64,000 bases of DNA from Streptococcus pseudopneumoniae (GTDB taxonomy: Bacteria > Bacillota > Bacilli > Lactobacillales > Streptococcaceae), in NCBI RefSeq assembly GCF_001072375.1, contig NZ_JVKV01000052.1:23334-87333 (forward strand), read 5' to 3'. This document shows positions 7,499-15,808 of this stretch, in pieces. Below the pieces are notes generated by a model. It saw nothing but the letters and a program-made list of their open reading frames with translations, searched no databases and was not told the origin of the DNA. Numbering within the stretch: the stretch's first letter is position 1; each line of letters starts with the position of its first letter. The position numbers and the translations under genes are program-made.

Positions 7499-9169
7499 AT
7501 GACAAACAGCACATTAACAAAGCAAATTCCAGATTGGACAAAGGTTGAATTTGAAGGTCTGAGCGAGATTAGTATTTTGTATTGCAGGCTTTCATCAGAA
7601 GACGCAAACGAAGGTGAATCTAACTCAATTTCCAACCAACGCTTGATTTTAAGCAAACTGGCGGAGCGAGAGAATTTGAGTAACCCAATTGTATTTTACG
7701 ATGATGGCTACTCAGGTTCAAACGCCCAGCGTCCAGCTTTCCAACAAGCTCTGGCATTGGTTAAAAACAACCAAGTTTCGAATTTTGTGGTAAAGGATTT
7801 GAGCCGTGTTTCAAGAGATTACCTGCTTTCAGGAAATCTTTTGGAGGTGGTTTTCCCTTCGAAAAACATTCGCTTCATTTCCCTACAAGAAAATATAGAT
7901 AGCAACAAGAAATCCAGCCAAGATGCCTATCTCACACCGTTAGTTTCCCTGTTTAACAACTGGTATAGTATGCAGTGTAGCCAGAAAATTAAGCTTTCGA
8001 AACATACCAAAGCCAAAAATGGTGAAAAAATCGGCTGGATCACCCCTTATGGATACCTCAATAATCCAGAAAATCGTAAGGAGTGGTTGGTAGATGAATA
8101 TGCTTCAGAAATCGTTAAACGAATATTTTCGGAGTATATTTCAGGCAGAACGCCAACCGAGATAGCTCAAGGTTTAAGGTGTGACAAAATCCTCACTCCT
8201 GCTCGCTACAAAATGAATCTGGGTGTTGCGAACTATCGGATTTTAGAGAGCGACCCTTGTTATTGGAAAACTCAGATGATTTGGCAAATATTAGAAAAAG
8301 AGGAGTATATCGGCTCAACCATTAACTTGAAAACCGCAAAAATTTCCTATAAACAGCGGAATTGTCGCATGCGACCTCGTGAAGATTGGCTAATTTTCCC
8401 AGATAGCCACGAAGCGATTATTTCGAAGGAAGATTTTGAAATTGCAAGAAAAATGATGGGACACAAGCGAGTCATTCAAAGGCAAAACTGGAAAAATAAA
8501 TCAGGACACGAAAATTTGTTTGCAGGCTTGCTTTATTGCGAAAACGGACATAAACTCAGTTTTTGTCCACAAGAAAAAGCTGGTGTGAATCTCGACCATT
8601 ATAAATGTTACCATTTTAAGCGAGCTGGCGATACTTGTTCGGGCGGTCACTATCTTCGTAAAGAAGTATTGGAAAACCTAATTTTAAACGAACTTCAAGA
8701 ACTGATAAACTCGTTCCAGATTAACGAAGCGGATTTATTACAACGCTTAAAAGACAAGTTTGAAATTAAAGAAACCAAGAAGTTCAGCGAACTGAAAAAA
8801 CAGCTGACCAAAAATGAACAGCGAATGCTAGAGTTGGATACTATCATCCAGCGACTCTACGAAAAGCAACTGTTGGGTGAGATTGCGGACGACCGTTTCA
8901 AAAAATTGTGCGATAGTTATGAGGCGGAACAAGCCGAGTTGAAGGAAAAAGTCCAAACCGCCACCGAAACTCTTGGGATGAAAATGAAATCTGCCCACAA
9001 CATTGAAAAATTTATGACAACCATTCGAAAATATACTCAGCCCGAGAAGTTGACACCGAAAATTATCAACGAATTGATTGATAAAATTATTATTCACCAA
9101 CCGATTGGTAGAGGCAGGAATAGACAAATTAAACTGGAAATACACTACCGATTTATTGGTGATATTTAA
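7499..9169 (+). CDS. Large serine recombinase (TndX/TnpX-like integrase)
   Basis: 556 residues. Expected to excise and integrate the element. The catalytic resolvase domain (about residues 25-165) has YCRLSSED with nucleophile Ser32 and VKDLSRVSRDY. A recombinase domain follows (about 180-300, GYLNNPENRKEWLVDEYASEIVKRIF). Next is a zinc-ribbon-like part with C..GH..SFC, YKC and DTCSGGHY (about 335-380), one of the usual cysteines being replaced by GH. A long coiled coil (about 410-490) is typical of this class. The ATG at 7499 follows AAAGGAG; a TTG at 7484 overlaps it. The gene ends 77 bases before plsY, placing the element's right end there. An excisionase-type directionality protein is not evident; the TnpW-like protein is the nearest candidate. 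Confidence 0.93.
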   Translation: MTNSTLTKQIPDWTKVEFEGLSEISILYCRLSSEDANEGESNSISNQRLILSKLAERENLSNPIVFYDDGYSGSNAQRPAFQQALALVKNNQVSNFVVKDLSRVSRDYLLSGNLLEVVFPSKNIRFISLQENIDSNKKSSQDAYLTPLVSLFNNWYSMQCSQKIKLSKHTKAKNGEKIGWITPYGYLNNPENRKEWLVDEYASEIVKRIFSEYISGRTPTEIAQGLRCDKILTPARYKMNLGVANYRILESDPCYWKTQMIWQILEKEEYIGSTINLKTAKISYKQRNCRMRPREDWLIFPDSHEAIISKEDFEIARKMMGHKRVIQRQNWKNKSGHENLFAGLLYCENGHKLSFCPQEKAGVNLDHYKCYHFKRAGDTCSGGHYLRKEVLENLILNELQELINSFQINEADLLQRLKDKFEIKETKKFSELKKQLTKNEQRMLELDTIIQRLYEKQLLGEIADDRFKKLCDSYEAEQAELKEKVQTATETLGMKMKSAHNIEKFMTTIRKYTQPEKLTPKIINELIDKIIIHQPIGRGRNRQIKLEIHYRFIGDI

Positions 9170-9180
9170 GTATTTAAAAA

Positions 9181-9198
9181 AGCGAGTTGTAGATCGCT
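9181..9198. other. Small hairpin at the element/chromosome junction
   Basis: AGCGA (9181-9185) pairs with TCGCT (9194-9198) directly after the recombinase gene. It may be a weak terminator or part of the right attachment site; no long U-run follows. Confidence 0.25.
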
Positions 9199-9231
9199 CT
9201 GTATATAAGAATGGGACTGCTGAGCGAAGTA

Positions 9232-9246
9232 TGGTATAATAGAAGC
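9232..9246 (+). promoter_or_regulatory. Extended -10 promoter giving a leaderless plsY
   Basis: TGGTATAAT (9232-9240) ends six bases before the plsY ATG at 9247, so transcription should begin at or beside the start codon. There is no ribosome binding site between. The -35 position (TGGGAC) is poor. Confidence 0.65.
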
Positions 9247-9888
9247 ATGATGACAATAGTATTATTAATTTTAGCTTATTTATTGGGTTCTATCCCTTCA
9301 GGACTGTGGATCGGGCAAATCTTCTTTAAGATTAATCTAAGAGAACATGGTTCTGGTAATACTGGAACGACCAATACCTTTCGAATCCTAGGTAAGAAAG
9401 CGGGTATGGCAACCTTCGTGATTGACTTTTTTAAAGGAACCATCGCAACCTTGCTTCCACTTATCTTTCATGTTCAAGGTGTTTCACCTCTAGTCTTTGG
9501 CCTTTTAGCTGTGATTGGACATACCTTCCCAGTATTTGCAAGTTTTAAAGGAGGAAAGGCTGTCGCAACTAGTGCTGGAGTCATTTTCGGATTTGCTCCT
9601 CTATTTTGCCTCTATCTAGCAGTTGTTTTCTTCGGCACTCTTTATCTAGGCAGTATGATTTCTCTCTCTAGTGTTACTGCTGCCCTTGCTGCTGTACTTG
9701 GGGTGATCCTCTTTCCACTTATCGGTTTCATATTGCCAAGTTACGATTTATTATTTGTAGTGATTATCTTAGCCCTCGCAAGTCTAATTATCATTCGCCA
9801 TAAGGATAATATCAATCGTATTCAAAACAAAACTGAGAACCTAGTTCCTTGGGGACTAAATCTTACCCATCAAAAACCTAAACAATAA
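9247..9888 (+). CDS. plsY: Glycerol-3-phosphate acyltransferase PlsY
   Basis: 213-residue integral membrane enzyme that transfers the acyl group from acyl-phosphate to glycerol-3-phosphate, making lysophosphatidic acid, the first committed step of phospholipid synthesis. The family signatures are all present: [10 protein letters not shown] near the N-terminus, [11 protein letters not shown] (about residues 35-45), [22 protein letters not shown] (about 98-119) and [10 protein letters not shown] near the C-terminus, set between about seven hydrophobic segments. The ATG at 9247 matches the pneumococcal protein as I recall it, although no ribosome binding site precedes it. It converges on the nucleoside transporter and shares a bidirectional terminator with it. 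The foreign element ends within 77 bases upstream, so its native promoter may have been partly replaced. Confidence 0.95.
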   Translation: MMTIVLLILAYLLGSIPSGLWIGQIFFKINLREHGSGNTGTTNTFRILGKKAGMATFVIDFFKGTIATLLPLIFHVQGVSPLVFGLLAVIGHTFPVFASFKGGKAVATSAGVIFGFAPLFCLYLAVVFFGTLYLGSMISLSSVTAALAAVLGVILFPLIGFILPSYDLLFVVIILALASLIIIRHKDNINRIQNKTENLVPWGLNLTHQKPKQ

Positions 9889-9916
9889 AGCGTCAGTTTC
9901 AAACCGACGCTTTTTT
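9887..9916. terminator. Bidirectional terminator between plsY and nupQ
   Basis: AAAGCGTC (9887-9894) pairs with GACGCTTT (9906-9913), with T runs on both sides, between convergent genes. Confidence 0.85.
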
Positions 9917-9918
9917 GT

Positions 9919-10875
9919 TTATTTAGATTTGATATAGTTGATACCATCTGCTTTCGGTGCAACAGCTTTACCAAAGAAGGCTGCTAGTACGACAATGGTC
10001 AAAAGATATGGTGCAATTTGCAAGTAAACGGCTGGGACTCCTTGCAAGAAAGGAAGTTGAGAACCGATAACTGCTAAACTTTGTGATAGTCCAAAGAAGA
10101 GACTTGAAAGCATAGCACCAACAGGATTCCATTTACCGAAGATCATAGCAGCAAGTGCGATAAATCCAGGTCCAACGATGGTTGTAACTGAGAAGTTAAC
10201 GGAAATTGACTGAGCGTAGATAGCTCCACCGATTCCTCCAAGGAAACCTGAAATCACAACTCCAAGATATCTCATCTTGTAGACATTAATCCCCAAAGTA
10301 TCTGCTGCTTGTGGATGTTCACCTACTGAACGGAGGCGAAGTCCAAAGCGAGTTTTAAAGAGGACAAACCATGCTAAGAATGAGAAGGCAATTGCTAGGT
10401 AACCAAGTAAACTTGTTGACTTGAAGAAGATATCTCCGATAACTGGGATATTAGCCAAAAGAGGGAAATCAAAACGTCCAAAAGTTTGCGTTAAGTTATC
10501 CGTTTGTCCCTTGTTATAAAGCACCTTCACCAAGAAGACTGCCAAGGCTGGCGCCATCAAGTTAAGTACGGTACCACTGACAACATGGTCAGCACGAAAA
10601 TGAACTGTAGCTACTGCGTGAATCAGTGAAAAGATAGCTCCGACTAATCCACCAACTAGAAGAGCCAACCAAGGAGTTAATGCTCCCAAATCTTGTGCAA
10701 ATTCAAGGTTAAAAACAACTCCAGAGAAGGCACCCATGACCATGATTCCTTCAAGTCCAACGTTAACAACTCCACCACGTTCAGAGAAAACGCCTCCGAT
10801 ACTTGTGAAAATAAGTGGTGCTGAGTAAATCAACATTGAAGAAACCATAAGGGTTAGCATTGTTGTAATCGACAT
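9919..10875 (-). CDS. nupQ: Nucleoside ABC transporter permease (NupQ-like)
   Basis: 318 residues, about eight to ten membrane segments; one of two inner-membrane subunits of a BMP-type nucleoside importer. The family core is clear: GGVFSERGGVVNVGLEGIMVMGAF near residue 25, HFRADHVVSGTVLNLMAPALA and LRSVGEHPQAADTLGINVYKMRY (cytoplasmic coupling region, about 175-197). GGAGGT precedes the ATG. It lies two bases after the first permease and is the last gene of the pnrA-nupOPQ set, the order known from Bacillus nupNOPQ. Confidence 0.93.
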   Translation of the reverse strand: MSITTMLTLMVSSMLIYSAPLIFTSIGGVFSERGGVVNVGLEGIMVMGAFSGVVFNLEFAQDLGALTPWLALLVGGLVGAIFSLIHAVATVHFRADHVVSGTVLNLMAPALAVFLVKVLYNKGQTDNLTQTFGRFDFPLLANIPVIGDIFFKSTSLLGYLAIAFSFLAWFVLFKTRFGLRLRSVGEHPQAADTLGINVYKMRYLGVVISGFLGGIGGAIYAQSISVNFSVTTIVGPGFIALAAMIFGKWNPVGAMLSSLFFGLSQSLAVIGSQLPFLQGVPAVYLQIAPYLLTIVVLAAFFGKAVAPKADGINYIKSK

Positions 10876-10877
10876 CC

Positions 10878-11936
10878 TTATTTACCTCCTTTAAGTTGTT
10901 TTCTTGGTTTGACAAAGCGTTCGATGATGTAGTGAACGCTGACAAAGAAGATAATTGAGGCTGTAACGATACTTACAAGCTCAGATGGTACTTGTGCAGC
11001 ATTCATACCAGGAGCTCCAACTTGAAGAACACTGAAAAGGAAGGCCGCAAATAGAATTCCAACTGGTGAGTTTGAAGCAAGCAGACTTACTGCCATACCG
11101 TTAAATCCGATTGCTAACGATGAACCTTGAACGTAGACGTTTTGGAAGGTACCTAGTCCTTCTACTGCGCCACCAAGTCCTGCAAGAGCACCTGAGATAA
11201 TCATTGATAGAATAATGGTGCGTTTAGCTGAAATACCTGCGTATTCAGAAGCATTTGGATTGAGACCAACTGCACGGATTTCAAAACCGAGAGTTGTCTT
11301 CTTAAGCAAGAACCAGATAACTGCAACTGCAACGATAGCAAAGAAAATCCCAATATTCATACGAGAGTTTCCTGTTAACTCAGCAAGCCAAGGTGTTTGA
11401 TAAGTTGCGTTTGCACTTACTCGAATTGATGAGTCAGTACTTTGCATGATATCTTTAGGGAAAGAGTGGATAAAGGCATTACTTGTATAGAGAACAATGT
11501 AGTTCATCATGATGGTTACGATGACTTCAGATGTTCCCAGATAGGCTCTTAAAATACCAGGAATGGCTCCGACAATTCCTCCAGCCACCAGCGCAATGAC
11601 TACTGTCGCAAGAATCAACAATGGACGTGGCAAATCTGGATTCGAAAGAGCGAACCAGCCACTCATAACCCAACCAGCGAGTGCTTGTCCTGGAAGACCA
11701 ACGTTAAAGAAGCCAGCACGACTCGCAACTGCAAATCCAAGAGCAATCAAGACTAATGGCCCCATGGCACGGAAAATTTCACCGATTCCACGAACACTAC
11801 CAAAGGCTGTGTAGAACAACTCTTCATAACCCCAGATAGCATCATAGCCAAAAATCCACATGACGATGGCTCCAAGCAAGATTCCAAGGATAACAGAAAT
11901 CAAGGGAACCGAAATTTGTTGTAATTTTTTAGACAT
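10878..11936 (-). CDS. nupP: Nucleoside ABC transporter permease (NupP-like)
   Basis: 352 residues, multi-span permease pairing with NupQ. It shows the conserved RAGFFNVGLPGQALAG and EIRAVGLNPNASEYAGIS motifs of the branched-chain/ribose-type permease superfamily. The stop codon of the ATPase gene and this ATG overlap as TGATG (ATG at 11936); an in-frame GTG one codon earlier exists, but the coupled ATG with AAGGAG upstream is the better start. Together with NupQ and NupO it would import purine and pyrimidine nucleosides delivered by the PnrA lipoprotein. Confidence 0.93.
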   Translation of the reverse strand: MSKKLQQISVPLISVILGILLGAIVMWIFGYDAIWGYEELFYTAFGSVRGIGEIFRAMGPLVLIALGFAVASRAGFFNVGLPGQALAGWVMSGWFALSNPDLPRPLLILATVVIALVAGGIVGAIPGILRAYLGTSEVIVTIMMNYIVLYTSNAFIHSFPKDIMQSTDSSIRVSANATYQTPWLAELTGNSRMNIGIFFAIVAVAVIWFLLKKTTLGFEIRAVGLNPNASEYAGISAKRTIILSMIISGALAGLGGAVEGLGTFQNVYVQGSSLAIGFNGMAVSLLASNSPVGILFAAFLFSVLQVGAPGMNAAQVPSELVSIVTASIIFFVSVHYIIERFVKPRKQLKGGK

Positions 11937-13465
11937 CACTCTTCTCCTTTTTCCAATTCACCACCAGCCATCAAGACACCAAGCTCTTGCTTGTTGGTTG
12001 TTTCTGGCGTTACAATCCCTTGAATCTTACCATCATGGATAACAGCGATTCTATCTGAGACATTTAGAATCTCATCTAGTTCAAAGCTGACTACAAGGAC
12101 AGCTTTCCCATTATCACGTTCTTGAATCAAGCGTTTGTGAATGTACTCAATGGCACCGACGTCCAAACCACGAGTTGGTTGGCTGACGATGAGGAGATCC
12201 GGATTTCGATCAATCTCCCGAGCGATGATTGCTTTTTGTTGATTTCCTCCAGAAAGGGCCGAAGCTGGAACAATTTCACTGGCAGCACGAACATCAAACT
12301 CCTGCATCAATTTTTTTGCATAGTCAAGGATATTCGTATAATTTAAAATTCCCTTCTTGCTAAGAGGTTCTTTATAGTAAGTTTGAAGAGCGATATTTTC
12401 AGAAATCATCATTTCCAAGACCAAACCATCACGGTGACGGTCTTCCGGAACGTGACCAACGCTCAGTTCAGTAATTTGACGTGGATGCAATCCTACAATG
12501 GACTGGCCTTTCAATTCCACACTACCAGACTCAATCTTACGAAGTCCTGTGATAGCTTGGATCAATTCAGACTGACCATTTCCATCAATACCGGCAATTC
12601 CCACAATCTCACCAGCTCGAACATCGAGTGAAAGATTCTTAACAGCAGGAACGCCACGGTTTTCATGAACAACCAAGTCTTTGATGGAAAGAACGACTTC
12701 TTTAGGTTGAGGTGCTTGCTTCTCAGTTTTGAAGGAAACCGAACGTCCCACCATCATTTCTGCCAAGTCAGCATTAGTTGCACCAGCAATTTCAACTGTT
12801 TCGATTGATTTCCCACGGCGGATAACTGTAACGCGATCAGAAACTGCACGAATTTCATCCAACTTGTGGGTAATCAAGATAATTGATTTGCCTTCTTTGA
12901 CCAAGTTCTTCATGATAGCCATCAACTCATCGATTTCTGATGGTGTTAAAACGGCAGTTGGTTCGTCAAAGATAAGAATATCGGCACCACGATAAAGTGT
13001 CTTCAAAATTTCAACACGTTGTTGAGCACCAACAGAGATATCTGCTACTTTGGCAGAAGGATCCACAGCTAGTCCATAACGCTCTGATAATTCAAGAATC
13101 TCTCGACTTGCTCGAGCAATATCTAGAACACCATTTTTGGTTAATTCGCTTCCCAAAATGATATTTTCAGCAACAGTGAAAGCCTCTACCAACATAAAGT
13201 GCTGGTGAACCATCCCAATTCCTAGGCTAGCTGCTTTTGATGGCGAGTCTAGTTTTACAACTTGACCGTTAACCACAATTTCACCACTAGTTGGTTCTAG
13301 AAGCCCTGCAAGCATGTTCATAAGAGTGGACTTACCAGCTCCATTTTCTCCTAAAAGTGCATGAATTTCACCTTTACGAAGTTCAAGGTTAATCTTGTCG
13401 TTAGCGACAAATTCACCAAAAACTTTGGTAATTTCACGCATCTCAATGACATTTTCGTGTGCCAT
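11936..13465 (-). CDS. nupO: Nucleoside ABC transporter ATP-binding protein (NupO-like)
   Basis: 509 residues with two fused ABC ATPase domains, the arrangement of sugar/nucleoside importers (RbsA/MglA class). The first domain has Walker A GENGAGKST (about residues 38-46), the signature VGAQQRVEI and Walker B DILIFDEPT. The second has a degenerate P-loop (GIAGIDGNGQSEL, about 285), signature LSGGNQQKAIIAREI and DLLIVSQPTRGLD, where the usual Glu/Asp of Walker B is altered, as is normal for this family. GGAAG precedes the ATG. It is separated from pnrA by a hairpin-rich 140-base gap that probably lowers its expression relative to the binding protein. Confidence 0.93.
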   Translation of the reverse strand: MAHENVIEMREITKVFGEFVANDKINLELRKGEIHALLGENGAGKSTLMNMLAGLLEPTSGEIVVNGQVVKLDSPSKAASLGIGMVHQHFMLVEAFTVAENIILGSELTKNGVLDIARASREILELSERYGLAVDPSAKVADISVGAQQRVEILKTLYRGADILIFDEPTAVLTPSEIDELMAIMKNLVKEGKSIILITHKLDEIRAVSDRVTVIRRGKSIETVEIAGATNADLAEMMVGRSVSFKTEKQAPQPKEVVLSIKDLVVHENRGVPAVKNLSLDVRAGEIVGIAGIDGNGQSELIQAITGLRKIESGSVELKGQSIVGLHPRQITELSVGHVPEDRHRDGLVLEMMISENIALQTYYKEPLSKKGILNYTNILDYAKKLMQEFDVRAASEIVPASALSGGNQQKAIIAREIDRNPDLLIVSQPTRGLDVGAIEYIHKRLIQERDNGKAVLVVSFELDEILNVSDRIAVIHDGKIQGIVTPETTNKQELGVLMAGGELEKGEE

Positions 13466-13531
13466 GTGCTCTTCCTTTCAGAGTTTTATTTTGTTTCAAT
13501 AAAACCTGCTAAAGAATCTTAGCAAGCTCTA

Positions 13532-13582
13532 TTGAGACAAAACAATTTGTCTCAATTCTTAAAGAAGCGGCCACAGGCCGCT
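13532..13582 (-). terminator. Hairpins between pnrA and nupO (partial terminator)
   Basis: On the minus strand a GC-rich hairpin (13566-13572 with 13576-13582, AGCGGCC/GGCCGCT) follows pnrA and is trailed by TTCTTTAAG. A second perfect 10-bp hairpin (TTGAGACAAA at 13532-13541 with 13546-13555) comes next. Likely intra-operon attenuation or mRNA stabilisation. Confidence 0.6.
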
Positions 13583-13606
13583 CCCCTAAGAAATGACTTT
13601 CATCCA

Positions 13607-14662
13607 TTATTTTTCAGGAACTTTTACACTTCCATCAAGGATTTTAGCTTTTGCATCTTCAACAGCTTTTTTACCTTCTTCAGAAAGGTTAGTTGTTACT
13701 AGATCAACCCCTTTATCCTTCAATGAGTAAACGATCACTTGACCGCCAGGGAATTCACCTTTTTCAGTTTTGTTTGCAATATCTTGAACTGTTGTTCCGA
13801 CTTGTTTCAAAGTAGAAGCAAGTACGAAGTTAGCTTCTTTACCGTCTTTAGAAGTGTATTTACCTTCTTCAACTTGGTCACGGTCTACACCGATAACCCA
13901 AACTTTTTCGCCTTCGTTTTTGCTTTCATTCAAAGATTTAGCTTCTGAGAAGACACCTGCACCAGTACCACCAGCTGCTTGGTAGATTACGTCTGCACCT
14001 GCAGCGTATTGAGCTGCAGCGATTGTTTTACCTTTAGCAGCATCACCAAATGAACCAGCGTAGTCTACTTGTACTTTGATAGATGGGTCAACTGACTCAA
14101 CACCAGCTTTGAAACCAGCTGCGAAACGAGAAATAACTTCAGATTCCATACCACCTACAAAACCAACTTGTTTTGTTTTAGTAGTTTTAGCTGCTGCTAC
14201 ACCTGCAAGGTAAGCTGCTTCGTTATCAGCAAATGTTACACTTGCTACGTTCTTTTGATCTTTAATCACATCATCAATCAAAACATAGTTCAAGTCTGCA
14301 TGTTCTTTCGCTGCTTCTTCAACTGCATTGTGAAGGGCAAAACCAACACCATAAATCAAGTTGTAGTTTCCTGCTGCTTGGTTCAAGTTGTTAGCGTAGT
14401 CAGCTTCACTTGTTGATTGGAAGTATGTGTAGCCTTTATCTTTTGCAAGATTGTGCTCTTTACCCCAAGCTTGAAGACCTTCCCAAGCTGATTGGTTGAA
14501 TGATTTATCATCAACACCACCAGTATCTGTAACGATAGCTGCTTTAGTCTTCAAATCAGAAGATGAAGAAGCTGCGTTACGAGAAGAGCGATTACCACAT
14601 GCAGCAAGTCCAAATGCTGCCACTGCAACTAGACCAAGGCCTAGCCATTGTTTCTTGTTCAT
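13607..14662 (-). CDS. pnrA: Nucleoside-binding lipoprotein PnrA (BMP family)
   Basis: 351 residues. Substrate-binding lipoprotein of the nucleoside ABC importer, anchored to the outer face of the membrane. The signal peptide ends in the lipobox LAAC (Cys22), followed by a Ser/Asn-rich linker. The BMP (basic membrane protein) fold is shown by AAIVTDTGGVDDKSFNQSAWEGL, the GVGF loop, FADNEAAYLAGVAAA and VGFVGGMESEVISRFAAGFKAGV. The ATG at 14662 has a perfect AGGAGG eight bases upstream; the frame is open further but unsupported. The pneumococcal orthologue binds purine nucleosides and is a surface antigen. It sits between the nucleoside catabolic genes and its own transporter subunits. Confidence 0.94.
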   Translation of the reverse strand: MNKKQWLGLGLVAVAAFGLAACGNRSSRNAASSSSDLKTKAAIVTDTGGVDDKSFNQSAWEGLQAWGKEHNLAKDKGYTYFQSTSEADYANNLNQAAGNYNLIYGVGFALHNAVEEAAKEHADLNYVLIDDVIKDQKNVASVTFADNEAAYLAGVAAAKTTKTKQVGFVGGMESEVISRFAAGFKAGVESVDPSIKVQVDYAGSFGDAAKGKTIAAAQYAAGADVIYQAAGGTGAGVFSEAKSLNESKNEGEKVWVIGVDRDQVEEGKYTSKDGKEANFVLASTLKQVGTTVQDIANKTEKGEFPGGQVIVYSLKDKGVDLVTTNLSEEGKKAVEDAKAKILDGSVKVPEK

Positions 14663-14686
14663 TACTGAACCTCCTAAATAAGATGC

Positions 14687-14767
14687 GCAACGAAGTTGCA
14701 AGTATGGATTGATTGGCCACAAGGACCCTTGTCACTCAAAGAGTGACACAGACTATTGCAAGTCTGT
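14687..14767 (-). other. Three hairpins between cdd and pnrA
   Basis: GCAAC/GTTGC (about 14687-14700), GTCACTC/GAGTGAC (14731-14747) and ACAGACT/AGTCTGT (14748-14754 with 14761-14767, overlapping the cdd stop). None has a clean U-run, so they look like processing or stability elements rather than a strong terminator. Confidence 0.4.
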
Positions 14768-15142
14768 AAATGAGTATGGAAGTAATTCCCCGACCGTCAT
14801 CTCGACCGTCGATTTATCTTTGGCAACTAGAGTCACCTTTAGATCTTGTTCAAAAAATTCGACCATAACTTGGCGACAAGCTCCACAAGGAGAAATAGGT
14901 TTCTCAGTTTGACCGTAAACAATCAATTCTGAAAACTCACGTTGTCCTTCGGAGATAGCTTTAAAAATAGCTGTTCTCTCACCACAGTTGGTCAAGGGGT
15001 AGCTAGCATTTTCAATATTGCATCCTGTATAAACACTGCCGTCCTTGGCAACCAAAACAGCTCCAATCGGAAAATGTGAATAAGGAACATAGGCATTTTT
15101 ACTAGTCTCAATCGCTAAGTCAATCAACTCAGTAGTCGCCAT
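14753..15142 (-). CDS. cdd: Cytidine deaminase
   Basis: 129 residues, usual length for the tetrameric enzyme. It hydrolyses cytidine and deoxycytidine to uridine and deoxyuridine. Zinc ligands and the catalytic Glu are visible in [12 protein letters not shown] (about residues 53-64) and [13 protein letters not shown] (about 87-99); the substrate loop is [10 protein letters not shown]. It overlaps the end of deoC by 14 bases with AAGGAG inside deoC, so translation is coupled. It supplies deaminated nucleosides to Pdp encoded just upstream. Confidence 0.96.
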   Translation of the reverse strand: MATTELIDLAIETSKNAYVPYSHFPIGAVLVAKDGSVYTGCNIENASYPLTNCGERTAIFKAISEGQREFSELIVYGQTEKPISPCGACRQVMVEFFEQDLKVTLVAKDKSTVEMTVGELLPYSFTDLQ

Positions 15143-15791
15143 CTGCTAACTCTCCTTTTAAGATTGCTACGCCAGAAGATGTTCCGATACGAGTAGCTCC
15201 AGCTTCAACAAAGGCAACTGCATCTGCATAAGAACGAGCTCCACCAGCTGCTTTGACCCCCATATCAGGACCAACTATCTGACGCATTAATTGAACATCT
15301 GGCAAAGTTGCACCACCTGTTGAGAAACCTGTTGACGTCTTGACAAAGTCTGCTCCTGCTTTCTGAGCTAGCTGACAAGCTAGAACTTTTTCTTCATCAG
15401 TTAACAAACAAGCCTCGATAATAACCTTAACGAGTTTATCTCCGCTTGCTTCAACAACAGCTCGAATGTCTGACTCAACTACTGCAGCATTTCCTGATTT
15501 GAGTGCACCAACATTGATAACCATATCAATTTCGTCAGCACCATTTTGGATTGCTTCTTTGGTTTCATAAGCTTTGACTGCTGAAGTTGTAGCTCCAAGA
15601 GGGAATCCTACTACTGTACAAACCTTGACATCAGTATCTACGAGTGCAGTTCTTGCATGCGAAACCCAGCAAGGATTGACACAAACACTGGCAAAATCAT
15701 AATCTTTGGCTTCAGATAACAAACGATCAATTTGTTCCACTGTTGCATCTTGTTTTAAAAGCGTATGATCAATGTATTTATTTAATTTCAT
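15129..15791 (-). CDS. deoC: Deoxyribose-phosphate aldolase
   Basis: 220 residues. A class I aldolase splitting 2-deoxyribose-5-phosphate to acetaldehyde and glyceraldehyde-3-phosphate. The TIM-barrel signatures are [10 protein letters not shown] at the N-terminus, [28 protein letters not shown] (with a conserved Lys) and [16 protein letters not shown] (Schiff-base lysine, about residue 151). [14 protein letters not shown] closes the phosphate site. It lies between pdp and cdd; 17 bases separate it from pdp. Confidence 0.96.
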   Translation of the reverse strand: MKLNKYIDHTLLKQDATVEQIDRLLSEAKDYDFASVCVNPCWVSHARTALVDTDVKVCTVVGFPLGATTSAVKAYETKEAIQNGADEIDMVINVGALKSGNAAVVESDIRAVVEASGDKLVKVIIEACLLTDEEKVLACQLAQKAGADFVKTSTGFSTGGATLPDVQLMRQIVGPDMGVKAAGGARSYADAVAFVEAGATRIGTSSGVAILKGELADGDY

Positions 15792-15808
15792 TTCGGTTTT
15801 TCCTTAAA

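Larger units (their letters stand above)
3116..9029. repeat. Dense TTCGAA palindromes across the plus-strand block
   Basis: Sixteen TTCGAA sites were counted by eye, starting at 3116, 3467, 4628, 5023, 5248, 5713, 6288, 6386, 6459, 7206, 7372, 7777, 7858, 7996, 8422 and 9024. They fall in all three codon phases (TCG-AA in about nine, TTT-CGA-type in about five, TTC-GAA in two). In the rest of the window I find roughly a dozen in 55 kb. Purpose unknown. Confidence 0.6.
1..9200. mobile_element. Putative integrative mobilizable element inserted beside plsY
   Basis: The stretch carries a small serine resolvase, a coupling-type ATPase, a Replic_Relax protein, a TnpW-like protein and, at its right end, a large serine recombinase. 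These are typical of Tn4451/Tn5397-like or other integrative mobilizable elements. No VirB4, VirB6 or relaxosome cluster is visible, so transfer would depend on a helper channel. TTCGAA is strongly enriched in the plus-strand block, and Arg CGA and Ser TCG codons are common there, unlike the neighbouring chromosome, which supports transfer from elsewhere. The right boundary must lie between the recombinase stop at 9169 and the plsY promoter near 9235. The left boundary is not identified and may lie outside the window. I did not find att direct repeats. Confidence 0.8.

Noticed and set aside
9170..9246. Exact attR with a direct repeat at the left end
   Set aside because: No convincing repeat shared with the first few hundred bases; the left end may lie outside the window.
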